DNA of 64,000 nucleotides, from contig NZ_BDCJ01000012.1 in NCBI RefSeq assembly GCF_001613445.1, forward strand, positions 248,001 to 312,000, read 5' to 3'. The position numbers and the translations under genes are program-made. Of the stretch, positions 33,221-41,138 are shown one piece after another. The stretch is from Nocardia grenadensis NBRC 108939 (GTDB lineage Bacteria; Actinomycetota; Actinomycetes; Mycobacteriales; Mycobacteriaceae). The notes below the pieces were generated by a model. It was given only the letters and a program-made list of their open reading frames with translations, was not told the origin of the DNA and did not search any database. Position 1 is the first letter of the stretch. Each line of letters starts with the position of its first letter.

Positions 33221-34354
33221 CTAGGAATCCCGGGGCGTCGCGCGCAATTGGTCGAGTTGCCTGCGGCAGCCCTCGATATCCTGGTGGTCGCCGCAGTCGA
33301 ACGGGGCCGTGGACCGGCCGAGCGCACGGTAGTGTTCGTAATCTCCGTCCAGGTCGAACAATTCGACCGGTTCCATCTCGCCCGCACCGGTTTCCAGCCG
33401 ATGTGCCCGCACCGCGAAATCTTGGCTGCCGGTTCGTACCGCGTCCGCCCAATCCGATGTGGTGGAGAAGACGTCCTTGTCGAAATCGTGCAGCGCGGCC
33501 GGGGACAGGCCGTCGCATTCGAGCGACCAGTTCATCAGCAGGCGGGAGAACCGGCCGTTGTAGTCCTGCCAGGGGTGGATCGATACCGCGCGCTGCTGGA
33601 GTTCGGCGGCGAGGGCATAGGGATCGAAACCGGCCCCGCCCCGGACATTCCGATACCAGTCGCACAGGGATTCGAGTTTCGCCCGCGCGGCGTCCGGTGT
33701 CGAAATGAGGTATCTCAAGCCGCCGTCGAGGAGGAAGCCACCGGTGCCCGGTGGCAGGTATTCCAGGTGCGGGTTCGCCTCGAGCTGCGCGATCTCCTCG
33801 TCGGTGAGCCGACGGCTCTGGGTACCCCAGCGCTCGCGATCGGCGAAGACTCCGCCGGCCCCGTCGGGGGAGAAGCGCGCCAGGCGCTGGTGGAGTTCGG
33901 TGAGGAATGATATGGACAGCTCCCCGGAGCCGTGCCGCCGGGCGAACGCGCGGGCGTCCAGGTAGCCGGCCCATTCACCGTCGCCGAATAGTAGTTCCGG
34001 GTGTGGTTGGTCGCGGATCAGGGCCATTCGGTGCAGTGGTTCGTCGATGAGCAGGCTCGATTCCAGCGCGCGCTCTGCTGCCGAACGCAAGCCCAGTTCG
34101 GCCGATCGCTGTTCGATCACCGCGGTCACGTCGTCGAGGCCGGCAGCGGCCGGGTCGTCGGTGCTCGCGTGTCCGACAAGGCGGGCGCCCTCCGCATCGG
34201 CTCCCAGGGTGCGTGGCGCCACTTCATTGTTGAGTGTGCCGCCCACTCTGCGTATCTCCGTCGCCGTGTAGTCCGCTGCGTCCGCGACCGGCCGGCCGAC
34301 CTCGGGCAGTACTTGTTTCCGCAAGAGGTCCGCGAGAACAGTACTCGTCTGCAC
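33221..34354 (-). CDS. Fic-domain protein with a divergent active-site motif
   Basis: 377 residues. The core motif reads HPWQDYNGRFSR (260-271), against the canonical HPFxDGNGRxxR. His260, Asp264, Asn266, Gly267, Arg268 and Arg271 are kept, but Phe becomes Trp and the first Gly becomes Tyr. A conserved helix (SLCDWYRNVRGG, then PYALAAELQQRAVSI) precedes it, as in Fic AMP-transferases. Residues 1-115 are a distinct helical N-terminal part. Fic enzymes transfer AMP or other phosphate groups to proteins; activity here is uncertain because the altered residues contact the nucleotide phosphates. The GTG start has GGAG upstream. No antitoxin gene is adjacent. Confidence 0.75.
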   Translation of the reverse strand: MQTSTVLADLLRKQVLPEVGRPVADAADYTATEIRRVGGTLNNEVAPRTLGADAEGARLVGHASTDDPAAAGLDDVTAVIEQRSAELGLRSAAERALESSLLIDEPLHRMALIRDQPHPELLFGDGEWAGYLDARAFARRHGSGELSISFLTELHQRLARFSPDGAGGVFADRERWGTQSRRLTDEEIAQLEANPHLEYLPPGTGGFLLDGGLRYLISTPDAARAKLESLCDWYRNVRGGAGFDPYALAAELQQRAVSIHPWQDYNGRFSRLLMNWSLECDGLSPAALHDFDKDVFSTTSDWADAVRTGSQDFAVRAHRLETGAGEMEPVELFDLDGDYEHYRALGRSTAPFDCGDHQDIEGCRRQLDQLRATPRDS

Positions 34355-34439
34355 TTCTTCTCCTCGACCTGCCGAGTGGCCAGTTCCGCACCCGAGTATG
34401 TCGGCTACCGTGGCGCGGCGTAGGGCGTCCGGTGCCCAC

Positions 34440-34735
34440 AGGCAGTAAATCCCGCCTGCGTACCGCCGCCGGGAAGTCGGTCCTTGTGCTCGGCGATCTG
34501 GATGAGGTTGCCGCAGGTGTCGTCGAGGACCGCGGTGGTCACCGGCCCGTGGTCCACCGGGTCTGGGTGAAGCGCACGCCTAGCGCTTGCAGTCTCTCGT
34601 GCTCGGCGTGGATATCGTCGACCGCGCGGAGGTGAACGGGATTCCGTCCTCTACCAGCGCGTTCTCGAGGGGTTTGGCGGTCGGGTGGGCGTCGGGTTCC
34701 AGGACAGCAGGGTGGCTGCCGCGGCATGTTCCGCA
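34440..34735 (-). pseudogene. Decayed VOC/glyoxalase-family gene
   Basis: Three frames in succession encode parts of one VOC domain: LEPDAHPTAKPLENALVEDG-IPF, then VDDIHAEHERLQALGVRFTQ, then VTTAVLDDTCGNLIQIAEHK. At least two single-base shifts separate them (near 34635 and 34565), and the N-terminal module is missing. No functional product is expected. Confidence 0.65.
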
Positions 34736-34827
34736 CCCGGCCCGGAGGTCGGTCGCCCCTGTCCGGAAGGCCGGAACGGATGATCGGAAAGCGCCCTTCG
34801 GAGCGGTGATCTTCAGCTGCCGTAGAA

Positions 34828-34848
34828 AGTCTGCAACGGAACTATCAT
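34828..34848 (+). promoter_or_regulatory. MarR operator-like site and -10 upstream of marR
   Basis: The core gtctgcaac-n2-aactatc recurs before the neighbouring MFS gene (35349-35365), matching at most positions. TATCAT (34843-34848) is a -10 that ends 6 nt before the marR ATG, so operator and promoter overlap. Confidence 0.6.
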
Positions 34849-34854
34849 GAAGGT

Positions 34855-35334
34855 ATGACCGCAATGGCTCCCGTCCGCGCCGAACCGGACCTGTCGTTCC
34901 TGCTCGACCGCACCAGTCACGTCCTGCGCACCCGAATGGCGGCGGCGCTGGCGGAGATCGGACTCACCGCCCGCATGCACTGCGTGCTCGTGCACGCCCT
35001 GGAGGAGGAGCGGACCCAGGCGCAACTCGCGGCGATCGGGGATATGGACAAGACCACGATGGTGGTCACCGTCGACGCGCTGGAGCGGGCCGGGCTCGCC
35101 GAACGGCGGCCGTCCGCGGCGGACCGGCGGGCCCGCATCATCGCCGTCACCGATAAGGGGCGGGAGGTCGCCGAGCGCAGTCAGCGGATCGTCGACGGGG
35201 TGCACAGCGCGACACTCGGCTCGCTGCCGGCGGGGGAGCGGGAGGTTCTGGTGCGTGCGTTGCGGAATCTGACCGAGGGGTATCTCGCCGAGGTGGTGGA
35301 AGCGCCGTCGACGGCGCGCCGCGCGCGGCAATAG
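34855..35334 (+). CDS. MarR-family repressor of the adjacent efflux gene
   Basis: 159 residues. The winged helix is seen as QAQLAAIGDMDKTTMVVTVD, ALERAGLAERRPSAADRRAR and the wing IIAVTDKGREVAERS. The ATG directly follows a -10-like TATCAT. The next gene is a 14-helix multidrug MFS pump, and the same operator-like sequence precedes both. This suggests autoregulation and control of the pump, relieved by a small molecule as in MarR/EmrR systems (inference from context). Confidence 0.88.
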   Translation: MTAMAPVRAEPDLSFLLDRTSHVLRTRMAAALAEIGLTARMHCVLVHALEEERTQAQLAAIGDMDKTTMVVTVDALERAGLAERRPSAADRRARIIAVTDKGREVAERSQRIVDGVHSATLGSLPAGEREVLVRALRNLTEGYLAEVVEAPSTARRARQ

Positions 35335-35340
35335 ATCTCC

Positions 35341-35370
35341 AATAGATTGTCTGCAACAAAACTATCTATT
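35341..35370 (+). promoter_or_regulatory. MarR operator-like palindrome upstream of the MFS pump
   Basis: Half-sites AATAGAT (35341-35347) and ATCTATT (35364-35370) are perfect inverted repeats enclosing gtctgcaac and aactatc, the same core found before marR. It lies 38 nt before the pump ATG and should overlap its promoter. Confidence 0.65.
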
Positions 35371-35407
35371 ACAGTCTCTCCTGTCGGGTTCCGGACAGGA
35401 GAACACC

Positions 35408-36838
35408 ATGAGTACCCACGCACGTCTCGCCCTCGCCGTGCTGTCGGCAGCCACCCTGATGACCGTCCTGGACGGCAGCATCGTCACCGTGGCGCTCCCG
35501 GAGATCCAGCGTGATCTGGGATTCGGCTCGGCCGGATTGAGCTGGACGGTCAACGCCTACCTGATCGCCTTAGGCGGGCTACTGCTGCTGGGCGGACGCC
35601 TCGGCGATCTGCTCGGCCGCAAGACGATATTCCTGGTCGGGAACGCGGTGTTCACCGCGGCCTCCCTTGTCGCCGGGGCGGCCACCACCCCCGCATTGCT
35701 TATCGGCGCCCGCTTCCTCCAGGGCGTGGGCAGCGCATTCGCCTCCGGCGTCGCGCTGGGCATTCTGGTCACCCTGTTCACCGACAACCGGCAGCGCAAA
35801 GTCGCCATCGGGGTCTTCGGTTTCACCGGCGCCGCCGGTGCCGCGATCGGCCAGGTACTGGGCGGGGTGCTGACCGACACCTTCGGCTGGCACTGGATCT
35901 TCCTGATCAATGTGCCGATCGGGCTGGCCACGGTGGCCCTGGCGTTCGCGGTGCTGCCGGCGGATCGGGCCGAGGGCGGTGTGCGCCGGGCGGATCTGCT
36001 CGGCGCCACCCTGGTCACCGCCGGGCTGATGCTGGGTATCTACACGGTGGTCGGGATCGAGAGCCACGGCGGGACTTCGCCGCGCACGCTCGCCCTCGCG
36101 GCCGTATCGCTGGTACTGCTGGCCGCGTTCGTCATCCGGCAATCCCGGGTCGCCGACCCGCTGCTGCCACTGCGGATCTTCCGTTCGCGGGCTGTAGCCG
36201 GGGCGAATCTCGTGCAGATGCTGACGGTTTCGGCCATGTTCGCCTTCCAAGTGCTGCTGGCGCTGTATCTCCAGCGGGTCCTCGGTTACGCGGCGCTGGA
36301 GACCGGGCTGGCCATGTTGCCGGCGGCCGTGGCGATCGGCGGGGTGGCGCTGTTCGTCTCGGCCCGCCTCACCCTCCGCTTCGGTGAGCGCGCCGTGCTG
36401 ATCGCGGGCCTGCTGCTCCTGTTGGCCGCCATGATCCGGCTCGCGAGTGTGCCGGTGCATGCCTCCTACCCGGTCGACCTGCTGCCGGTGATGGCGCTGA
36501 TCGCCGGATTCGGGCTGGTGCTCCCGGCACTCACCGCGCTCGGCATGTCCGGTGCCGCGGCCGATGACGCGGGGCTGATCTCCGGTCTGTTCAACACCAC
36601 CCAGCAGATCGGTATGGCGCTCGGCGTCGCCGTACTGACCACCCTCGCCGCCTCCCGCACCGGCGCCCTGGCGGCGGCCGGTGCCTCCGATGCCGAGGCA
36701 TCGACCGGCGGATACCGCACCGCCTTCGCCGTCGCCGCCGGTCTGCTGGTGGCCGCACTGACAGTGGCGGTCACCGTGCTGCGCCCGGCCCCGACGGCCG
36801 CCCTCCCGGTCAACGCGCCCGCCGCGGCTCGTTCCTGA
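35408..36838 (+). CDS. DHA2-family (14-TM) MFS multidrug exporter
   Basis: 476 residues, about 14 hydrophobic helices. Diagnostic motifs: MTVLDGSIVTVALPEIQRDL in TM1 (motif D1), GGRLGDLLGRKTIF (motif A), GVGSAFASGVALGI, and GQVLGGVLTDTFGWHWIFLI (motif C region). These fit EmrB/QacA-like proton antiporters that expel drugs or toxic metabolites across the inner membrane. ACAGGAGAAC gives a ribosome site before the ATG. Downstream at 60 nt is a PPOX gene that may be co-transcribed. Regulation by the upstream MarR is likely. Confidence 0.92.
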   Translation: MSTHARLALAVLSAATLMTVLDGSIVTVALPEIQRDLGFGSAGLSWTVNAYLIALGGLLLLGGRLGDLLGRKTIFLVGNAVFTAASLVAGAATTPALLIGARFLQGVGSAFASGVALGILVTLFTDNRQRKVAIGVFGFTGAAGAAIGQVLGGVLTDTFGWHWIFLINVPIGLATVALAFAVLPADRAEGGVRRADLLGATLVTAGLMLGIYTVVGIESHGGTSPRTLALAAVSLVLLAAFVIRQSRVADPLLPLRIFRSRAVAGANLVQMLTVSAMFAFQVLLALYLQRVLGYAALETGLAMLPAAVAIGGVALFVSARLTLRFGERAVLIAGLLLLLAAMIRLASVPVHASYPVDLLPVMALIAGFGLVLPALTALGMSGAAADDAGLISGLFNTTQQIGMALGVAVLTTLAASRTGALAAAGASDAEASTGGYRTAFAVAAGLLVAALTVAVTVLRPAPTAALPVNAPAAARS

Positions 36839-36897
36839 CCCCGGCTCCGATCCCGCACCGATATCCGACCGAACCGGAACGACACGAAGGAACCGAT

Positions 36898-37332
36898 ATG
36901 ACGATCGAATTGCCCGCCGAGGCCCGCCGCCTGCTGGACGGGAAGAATTTCGCCACCGTGGCGACGATCGACCCGGACGGCCGCCCCCAGACCTCGGTGG
37001 TCTGGATGGACCGGGAGGGCGACTCCATCCTGTTCAGTTCGACGACCACCCGCCGCAAGGTGCGCAATCTGGCGCGCGATCCGCGGATCTCGCTCACCGT
37101 TCTGGATGCCACGAACCCGTACCGCTCAGTGGATATCCAGGGCACCGCCGAACTGATCGAGGATCCGGGCAAATCGCTACCGTTGCGACTGTCCCGGAAG
37201 TATCTCGGCGAACAGCCGCCGCCGGAGCCTGACACCATCCGCCGGTTCATCGTCCGCGTGACACCCGAACGGGTCACCGGTTTCTCCGCGCCGGACCCCT
37301 CGAAATCCGACGCCGGCCGATCGGCCGGGTGA
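36898..37332 (+). CDS. PPOX-class flavin/F420-dependent enzyme
   Basis: 144 residues. The split-barrel core is clear: LLDGKNFATVATIDPDGRPQ, TSVVWMDREGDSILFSSTTT, RKVRNLARDPRISLTVLDA and YRSVDIQGTAELIED. The pattern T(S/T)xVW and RRKVRNLxxDPR is that of the F420-binding PPOX subgroup typified by Rv1155 and relatives. Substrate not known. ACGAAGGAACC supplies a ribosome site 4 nt before the ATG. It follows the MFS pump by 59 nt on the same strand. Confidence 0.87.
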   Translation: MTIELPAEARRLLDGKNFATVATIDPDGRPQTSVVWMDREGDSILFSSTTTRRKVRNLARDPRISLTVLDATNPYRSVDIQGTAELIEDPGKSLPLRLSRKYLGEQPPPEPDTIRRFIVRVTPERVTGFSAPDPSKSDAGRSAG

Positions 37333-37488
37333 CCGAATCGGTCGGACCCGTCGAAACCCGACGGCCGGACGGCCCGGTGAACCGGATCGGCCGGACACGC
37401 CGATCCGGCAGCGCGGTCGCGAGGAACTCGACGCGACCGCGCCGCTGTTCCTCGTTCCGGCTTCCGCCGCGGCCCGAACGTGCCGGGT

Positions 37489-37959
37489 TCAGATCCCGGC
37501 CTCGGCCCGTCCCTTCAACCGCACCAGCCCCTTTTCGAAATCCGGGCCGATGAAGCGGTCCATGGGGAACAGGAAACCGACCACTTTGAAGAACAGGTTC
37601 TTGCGGCCGGTCATCCGCCACGTCACTGTGGTGGTCTCCCCGGAAGGCACCAAGAGGAAGGTCACCTCGTTGTGGCTCTCGAACGGTTTGCGGAAGGCCA
37701 GGTCGAGCTCGACCCGGCCGGGCTCGGAGGCGGTGATCGTCATCGTCCCGGCGCCCGCCTTCCGGTTGCCCTCCCAGTCGTAGCGGGCGCCCACTCCCGA
37801 CCCCGGACCGGAGTAGGTGCGCCGCAGATCGGGATCGGCGTCCTCCCAGGGCGACCAATCGCGCCAGTGGTGGAAGTCGTCGATGAGGGCGCGGATCCGG
37901 GGCTCCGGCGCGGCTATCCTGGTCGCGCGTTCTACGAGGTACGTACTCGAGTCGGACAT
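37489..37959 (-). CDS. SRPBCC-family (START-like) protein
   Basis: 156 residues. The hydrophobic-cavity fold shows as YLVERATRIAAPEPRIRALI, DDFHHWRDWSPWEDADPDL, YDWEGNRKAGAGTMTITASE and EVTFLLVPSGETTTVTWRMT. This polyketide-cyclase/dehydrase subgroup binds hydrophobic ligands; no catalytic residue can be assigned. The ATG has AGGAG 10 nt upstream. It is convergent with the PPOX gene on the other side. Confidence 0.87.
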   Translation of the reverse strand: MSDSSTYLVERATRIAAPEPRIRALIDDFHHWRDWSPWEDADPDLRRTYSGPGSGVGARYDWEGNRKAGAGTMTITASEPGRVELDLAFRKPFESHNEVTFLLVPSGETTTVTWRMTGRKNLFFKVVGFLFPMDRFIGPDFEKGLVRLKGRAEAGI

Positions 37960-38356
37960 ACCCTCTTCTCCTGCGGGAAGGGAGGCGCGACGTCACGGGA
38001 ATGCGCCACGGTCACCGGAATTATGCCTTGCGCAGACCGCCGTGCACGGCTGCCACGGTTCACCCGTTTCGGGCGATTCCCGTGTGCCGGCTCCCGGCCC
38101 GGCGCGCCGGACGTCCCGTGCACCAGGGAGGAAGGGGCGGCACCACGAACCCGAATCCGGCGGCCTGCCACGGCACCCGGTACCACGATGTGTGGGCGGT
38201 GTTCAGCAACTACCGATCGTCACCTTGTGAGATGAGGACCCCGCGGCGGAGGAGGCCGTGACGCAGGGAACAGCGGGGCCACCCGGTGATCGCCCGGCGC
38301 CGGCCGGTGAGGAGGCTGGGAACCGTTCGATTCGGTATCGACCGTGGAGGTGGATC
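37960..38356. other. About 400 nt between divergent SRPBCC and nitronate monooxygenase genes
   Basis: Holds the promoters of both. A 16-codon plus-strand frame at 38188 reads MCGRCSATTDRHLVR, reminiscent of the N-terminus of SRAP (YedK-type) proteins, but nothing else of that family follows. No other feature was seen. Confidence 0.4.
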
Positions 38357-39400
38357 GTGTTCGGATTCGGAGATCTCGCTGTGCCGATCGTGGCGGCGCC
38401 GATGGCGGGTGGGCCGTCGACGCCCGAGCTGGTGGTGAGCGTGGGGGAAGCGGGCGGACTGGGTTTTCTGGCAGCCGGGTACAAGACACCCGGGGCGGTG
38501 GCCGAGCAGATCCGCCGGGTACGGGCCGGTACGGACGCGGCGTTCGGGGTGAACCTCTTCGTGCCGCAGCGCGCCTCCTACGATGCCGCGGCGGTGGAGC
38601 AGTACCGGGACAGGCTGCGGACGACGGCCCGGCAGTACGGACTCGAGGTACCCGCCGTCCGGGAGTTCGACGACGACCGGTTCGACGAGAAGGTGGATCT
38701 GGTCGTCGAACAGCGGGTGCCGGTGGTCTCACTGACCTTCGGCCTGCCGCCGGTGGACACCGTGCGGCGGCTGCGTGCGGCGGGAGCAGCGGTGGTCGCG
38801 ACCGTGACCGGCCCGGACGAGGCCCGGGCCGCGGTGGAGGTGGGCGTCGACGCGCTCTGCCTGCAGGGGCCCGAGAGCGGCGGCCATCGGGGCACCTTCC
38901 GGGTCGAGGACGAGCCGGGCACGGCCTCGCTGACCGACCTGCTCGACGAGATCACCGCGTGGTGTCCGCTACCGGTGGTCGCGGCGGGCGGTATCTCCGA
39001 CGGGGCGCGGATCGTGGAGGTACTCGCGCACGGGGCGGTCGCCGCGCAACTGGGTACGGCGTTCCTGCGCAGCGCCGAATCCGGCGCCAAGGCCGCGCAC
39101 AAGAACGCCCTCGCGGATCCGCGGTTCGACCGGACGGTCGTGACGCGCGTATTCTCCGGCCGCCCCGCTCGCGGGCTGGCCAACGATTTCATCGCCGAGT
39201 ACGGCACGGCGCCCGCCGCGTACCCGCAGATCCACCACCTCACCAGCGCTATTCGGGCGGCCGCGGCCGAGCGGGACGGCGCGGAGGATATGGCGCTCTG
39301 GGCGGGTACGGGCTTCCGCAAGGCGGCGCCGGATCCGGCGGGGACGATCCTGCGGCGACTCTGGGACGAGGCACGGCTGTCGGGCGCGGCACACGACTGA
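38357..39400 (+). CDS. Nitronate monooxygenase (2-nitropropane dioxygenase family)
   Basis: 347 residues from GTG 38357 (GGAGG 6 nt upstream); an in-frame extension starting 99 nt earlier is not conserved-looking. TIM-barrel FMN motifs in order: VPIVAAPMAGGPSTPELV, GLGFLAAGYKTP, FGVNLFVPQRASY, ALCLQGPESGGHRGTF and VVAAGGISDGARIVEVLAHG followed by AVAAQLGTAFL. It oxidises alkyl nitronates using FMN and O2. The C-terminal part includes VTRVFSGRPARGLANDFIAE. It is monocistronic. Confidence 0.9.
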   Translation: MFGFGDLAVPIVAAPMAGGPSTPELVVSVGEAGGLGFLAAGYKTPGAVAEQIRRVRAGTDAAFGVNLFVPQRASYDAAAVEQYRDRLRTTARQYGLEVPAVREFDDDRFDEKVDLVVEQRVPVVSLTFGLPPVDTVRRLRAAGAAVVATVTGPDEARAAVEVGVDALCLQGPESGGHRGTFRVEDEPGTASLTDLLDEITAWCPLPVVAAGGISDGARIVEVLAHGAVAAQLGTAFLRSAESGAKAAHKNALADPRFDRTVVTRVFSGRPARGLANDFIAEYGTAPAAYPQIHHLTSAIRAAAAERDGAEDMALWAGTGFRKAAPDPAGTILRRLWDEARLSGAAHD

Positions 39401-39712
39401 TCGTCGGCGGTCGAAAGGTCGTAGGCGACCGAGGATCGACAGTTGCCGGGCTCACGCCGGTGTCCGACGACGCCGAGTTCACCGCGGGGTCCGGGGCCGC
39501 AGATGCGCGGTCCGCCGCTGTCACTGCTGCTCATCGCCTCGGCGCGCGGTGTCGCGGCCGCCGACCTGCACGGAGACGGTCTCGACACACTGCGGCAGCG
39601 GCTGGGCTCCGAGGTCGCCTGACGCCCCGGACTGCCCGCGAACCTACGCCGAGCGGCGAATACGGCGTGCCATCTGTCGACCGATGGAGGAAATCGTCGT
39701 AGCGTCGATGAG
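39401..39712. other. About 310 nt upstream of the MoxR-type AAA gene
   Basis: No convincing gene. A 39-codon frame at 39503-39622 has coding-like GC bias but no family. TAGCGT (39700-39705) ends 7 nt before the AAA gene's GTG and is a plausible leaderless -10. Confidence 0.4.
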
Positions 39713-41110
39713 GTGACTGCGTCATCAGAGCTGCCCGCCACCGCGGGCGCGTTGCGGGCGGCCGGGTACGCGCCGCGGAGTGTGAAAGCCGAGATCCGGG
39801 AGAATCTGCTGGCCCGGCTGGCCTCGGGGGAGGGTCCGTGGCCCGGGATCGTCGGCTTCGAGCGGACCGTACTGCCACAGCTGGAGCGCGCGCTGCTGGC
39901 GGGTCACGATGTGGTGCTGCTGGGCGAGCGGGGCCAGGGCAAGACCCGGCTACTGCGGACCGTTGTCGAACTGCTCGACGAATGGACCCCGGTGATCGCG
40001 GGCGCCGAGATGGGCGAACACCCGCTGGAACCGATCAGTCCGCAGGGCCGGCGGCTGGCGGCCGAACTCGGTGACGACCTACCCGTGACGTGGCGGCACC
40101 GTAGCGAGCGTTATGCCGAAAAGCTCGCCACCCCCGATACCTCGGTGGGCGACCTGATCGGCGATGTCGATCCGGTGAAGGTTGCCGAGGGTCGCAGCCT
40201 CGGCGATCCGGAAACCATCCACTTCGGCCTGGTGCCGCGGGCGCACCGGGGCATCGTGGCCGTCAACGAACTGCCCGACCTCGCCGAACGTATCCAGGTC
40301 GCGCTGCTGAACGTCATGGAGGAGCGTGATATCCAGGTGCGCGGCTATACGCTGCGGCTACCGCTGGATGTGGTGCTGGTGGCGACCGCCAACCCCGAGG
40401 ATTACACCAACCGCGGCCGGATCATCACCCCGTTGAAGGACCGCTTCGGCGCCGAGATCCGGACGCACTATCCGCTGACCGTCGAGGCCGAGATGGCGCT
40501 GGTGCGGCAGGAAGCCGAGCTGGTCGCCGAGGTGGGTGACCCGCTGATCGAGGTGCTGGCCCGGTTCGTTCGGCGGCTGCGCGAATCCCCGGCCATCGAT
40601 CAGCGCTCCGGAGTTTCGGCCCGGTTCGCGGTGGCGGCCGCGGAGACCGTGGCCGCGGCCGCCCTGCGGCGATCCGCGCTGACCGGGGAGAACCCCGCGG
40701 TGGCCCGGCCGGTCGACCTGGAATCGGTGCCGGCCGTGCTGCGCGGGAAGCTGGAGTTCGAATCCGGCGAGGAGGGTCGCGAACAGGAGCATCTCACCCA
40801 TATGCTGCGGCGTGCCTTCGCCGATACCGCGCGGGAGCGGCTCGGCGGATTGGATCTGCGGCCGCTGGCCGACGCCGTGGACGAGGGACATCTGGTGACC
40901 ACGGGTGAACGGGTACCCGGTGCGCAGGTCCTGTCCGCGCTACCGGAGCTTCCCGTCCTGCACGAGGTGGCGCTGCGACTCGGCGTGGCGGCGGGTGATC
41001 CGCCACAGCGGATCGCCGCGGCCGTCGAATTCGCCCTGGAGTCCCTGTATCTGGCGCGCCAGGTGGCCAAGGACTCCGACGCCGAGGGCAGCGCGGTGTA
41101 CGGCGGATGA
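39713..41110 (+). CDS. MoxR/Mg-chelatase-like AAA ATPase
   Basis: 465 residues. Walker A is GERGQGKTR (about 75-83). The ChlI-like insertion segment (IHFGLVPRAHRGIVAVNELP) is followed by Walker B-type VVLVATANPEDYTNRGRI, the sensor-1 asparagine and the arginine-finger region TPLKDRFGAEI. This is the Rv0958-type pair with the VWA gene downstream (28-nt gap). Such AAA-VWA couples act as chaperones or metal-insertion machines; here the substrate is unknown. GTG start; the -10-like TAGCGT suggests a leaderless message. Confidence 0.87.
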   Translation: MTASSELPATAGALRAAGYAPRSVKAEIRENLLARLASGEGPWPGIVGFERTVLPQLERALLAGHDVVLLGERGQGKTRLLRTVVELLDEWTPVIAGAEMGEHPLEPISPQGRRLAAELGDDLPVTWRHRSERYAEKLATPDTSVGDLIGDVDPVKVAEGRSLGDPETIHFGLVPRAHRGIVAVNELPDLAERIQVALLNVMEERDIQVRGYTLRLPLDVVLVATANPEDYTNRGRIITPLKDRFGAEIRTHYPLTVEAEMALVRQEAELVAEVGDPLIEVLARFVRRLRESPAIDQRSGVSARFAVAAAETVAAAALRRSALTGENPAVARPVDLESVPAVLRGKLEFESGEEGREQEHLTHMLRRAFADTARERLGGLDLRPLADAVDEGHLVTTGERVPGAQVLSALPELPVLHEVALRLGVAAGDPPQRIAAAVEFALESLYLARQVAKDSDAEGSAVYGG

Positions 41111-41138
41111 CCGCGACACCCGGTTTCGAAGAGGTGTG

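Noticed and set aside
32854..33387. N-terminal extension of the PAT transporter to 33387
   Set aside because: The extra 178 residues are Arg/Pro/Ser-rich without membrane character and partly antisense to the Fic-like gene. ATG 32853 has a ribosome site.
38188..38232. MCGRCSATTDRH: possible N-terminal relic of an SRAP (YedK-like) gene
   Set aside because: Only about 12 residues resemble the family and no further SRAP sequence follows in any frame; it may be chance.
39503..39622. 39-codon frame upstream of the MoxR-type gene
   Set aside because: Coding-like base bias but no ribosome site, no family and too short to judge.
40905..41138. Longer N-terminus for the VWA protein
   Set aside because: This in-frame extension lies over the end of the AAA gene in another frame. 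ATG 41139 has a ribosome site and begins the conserved sequence.
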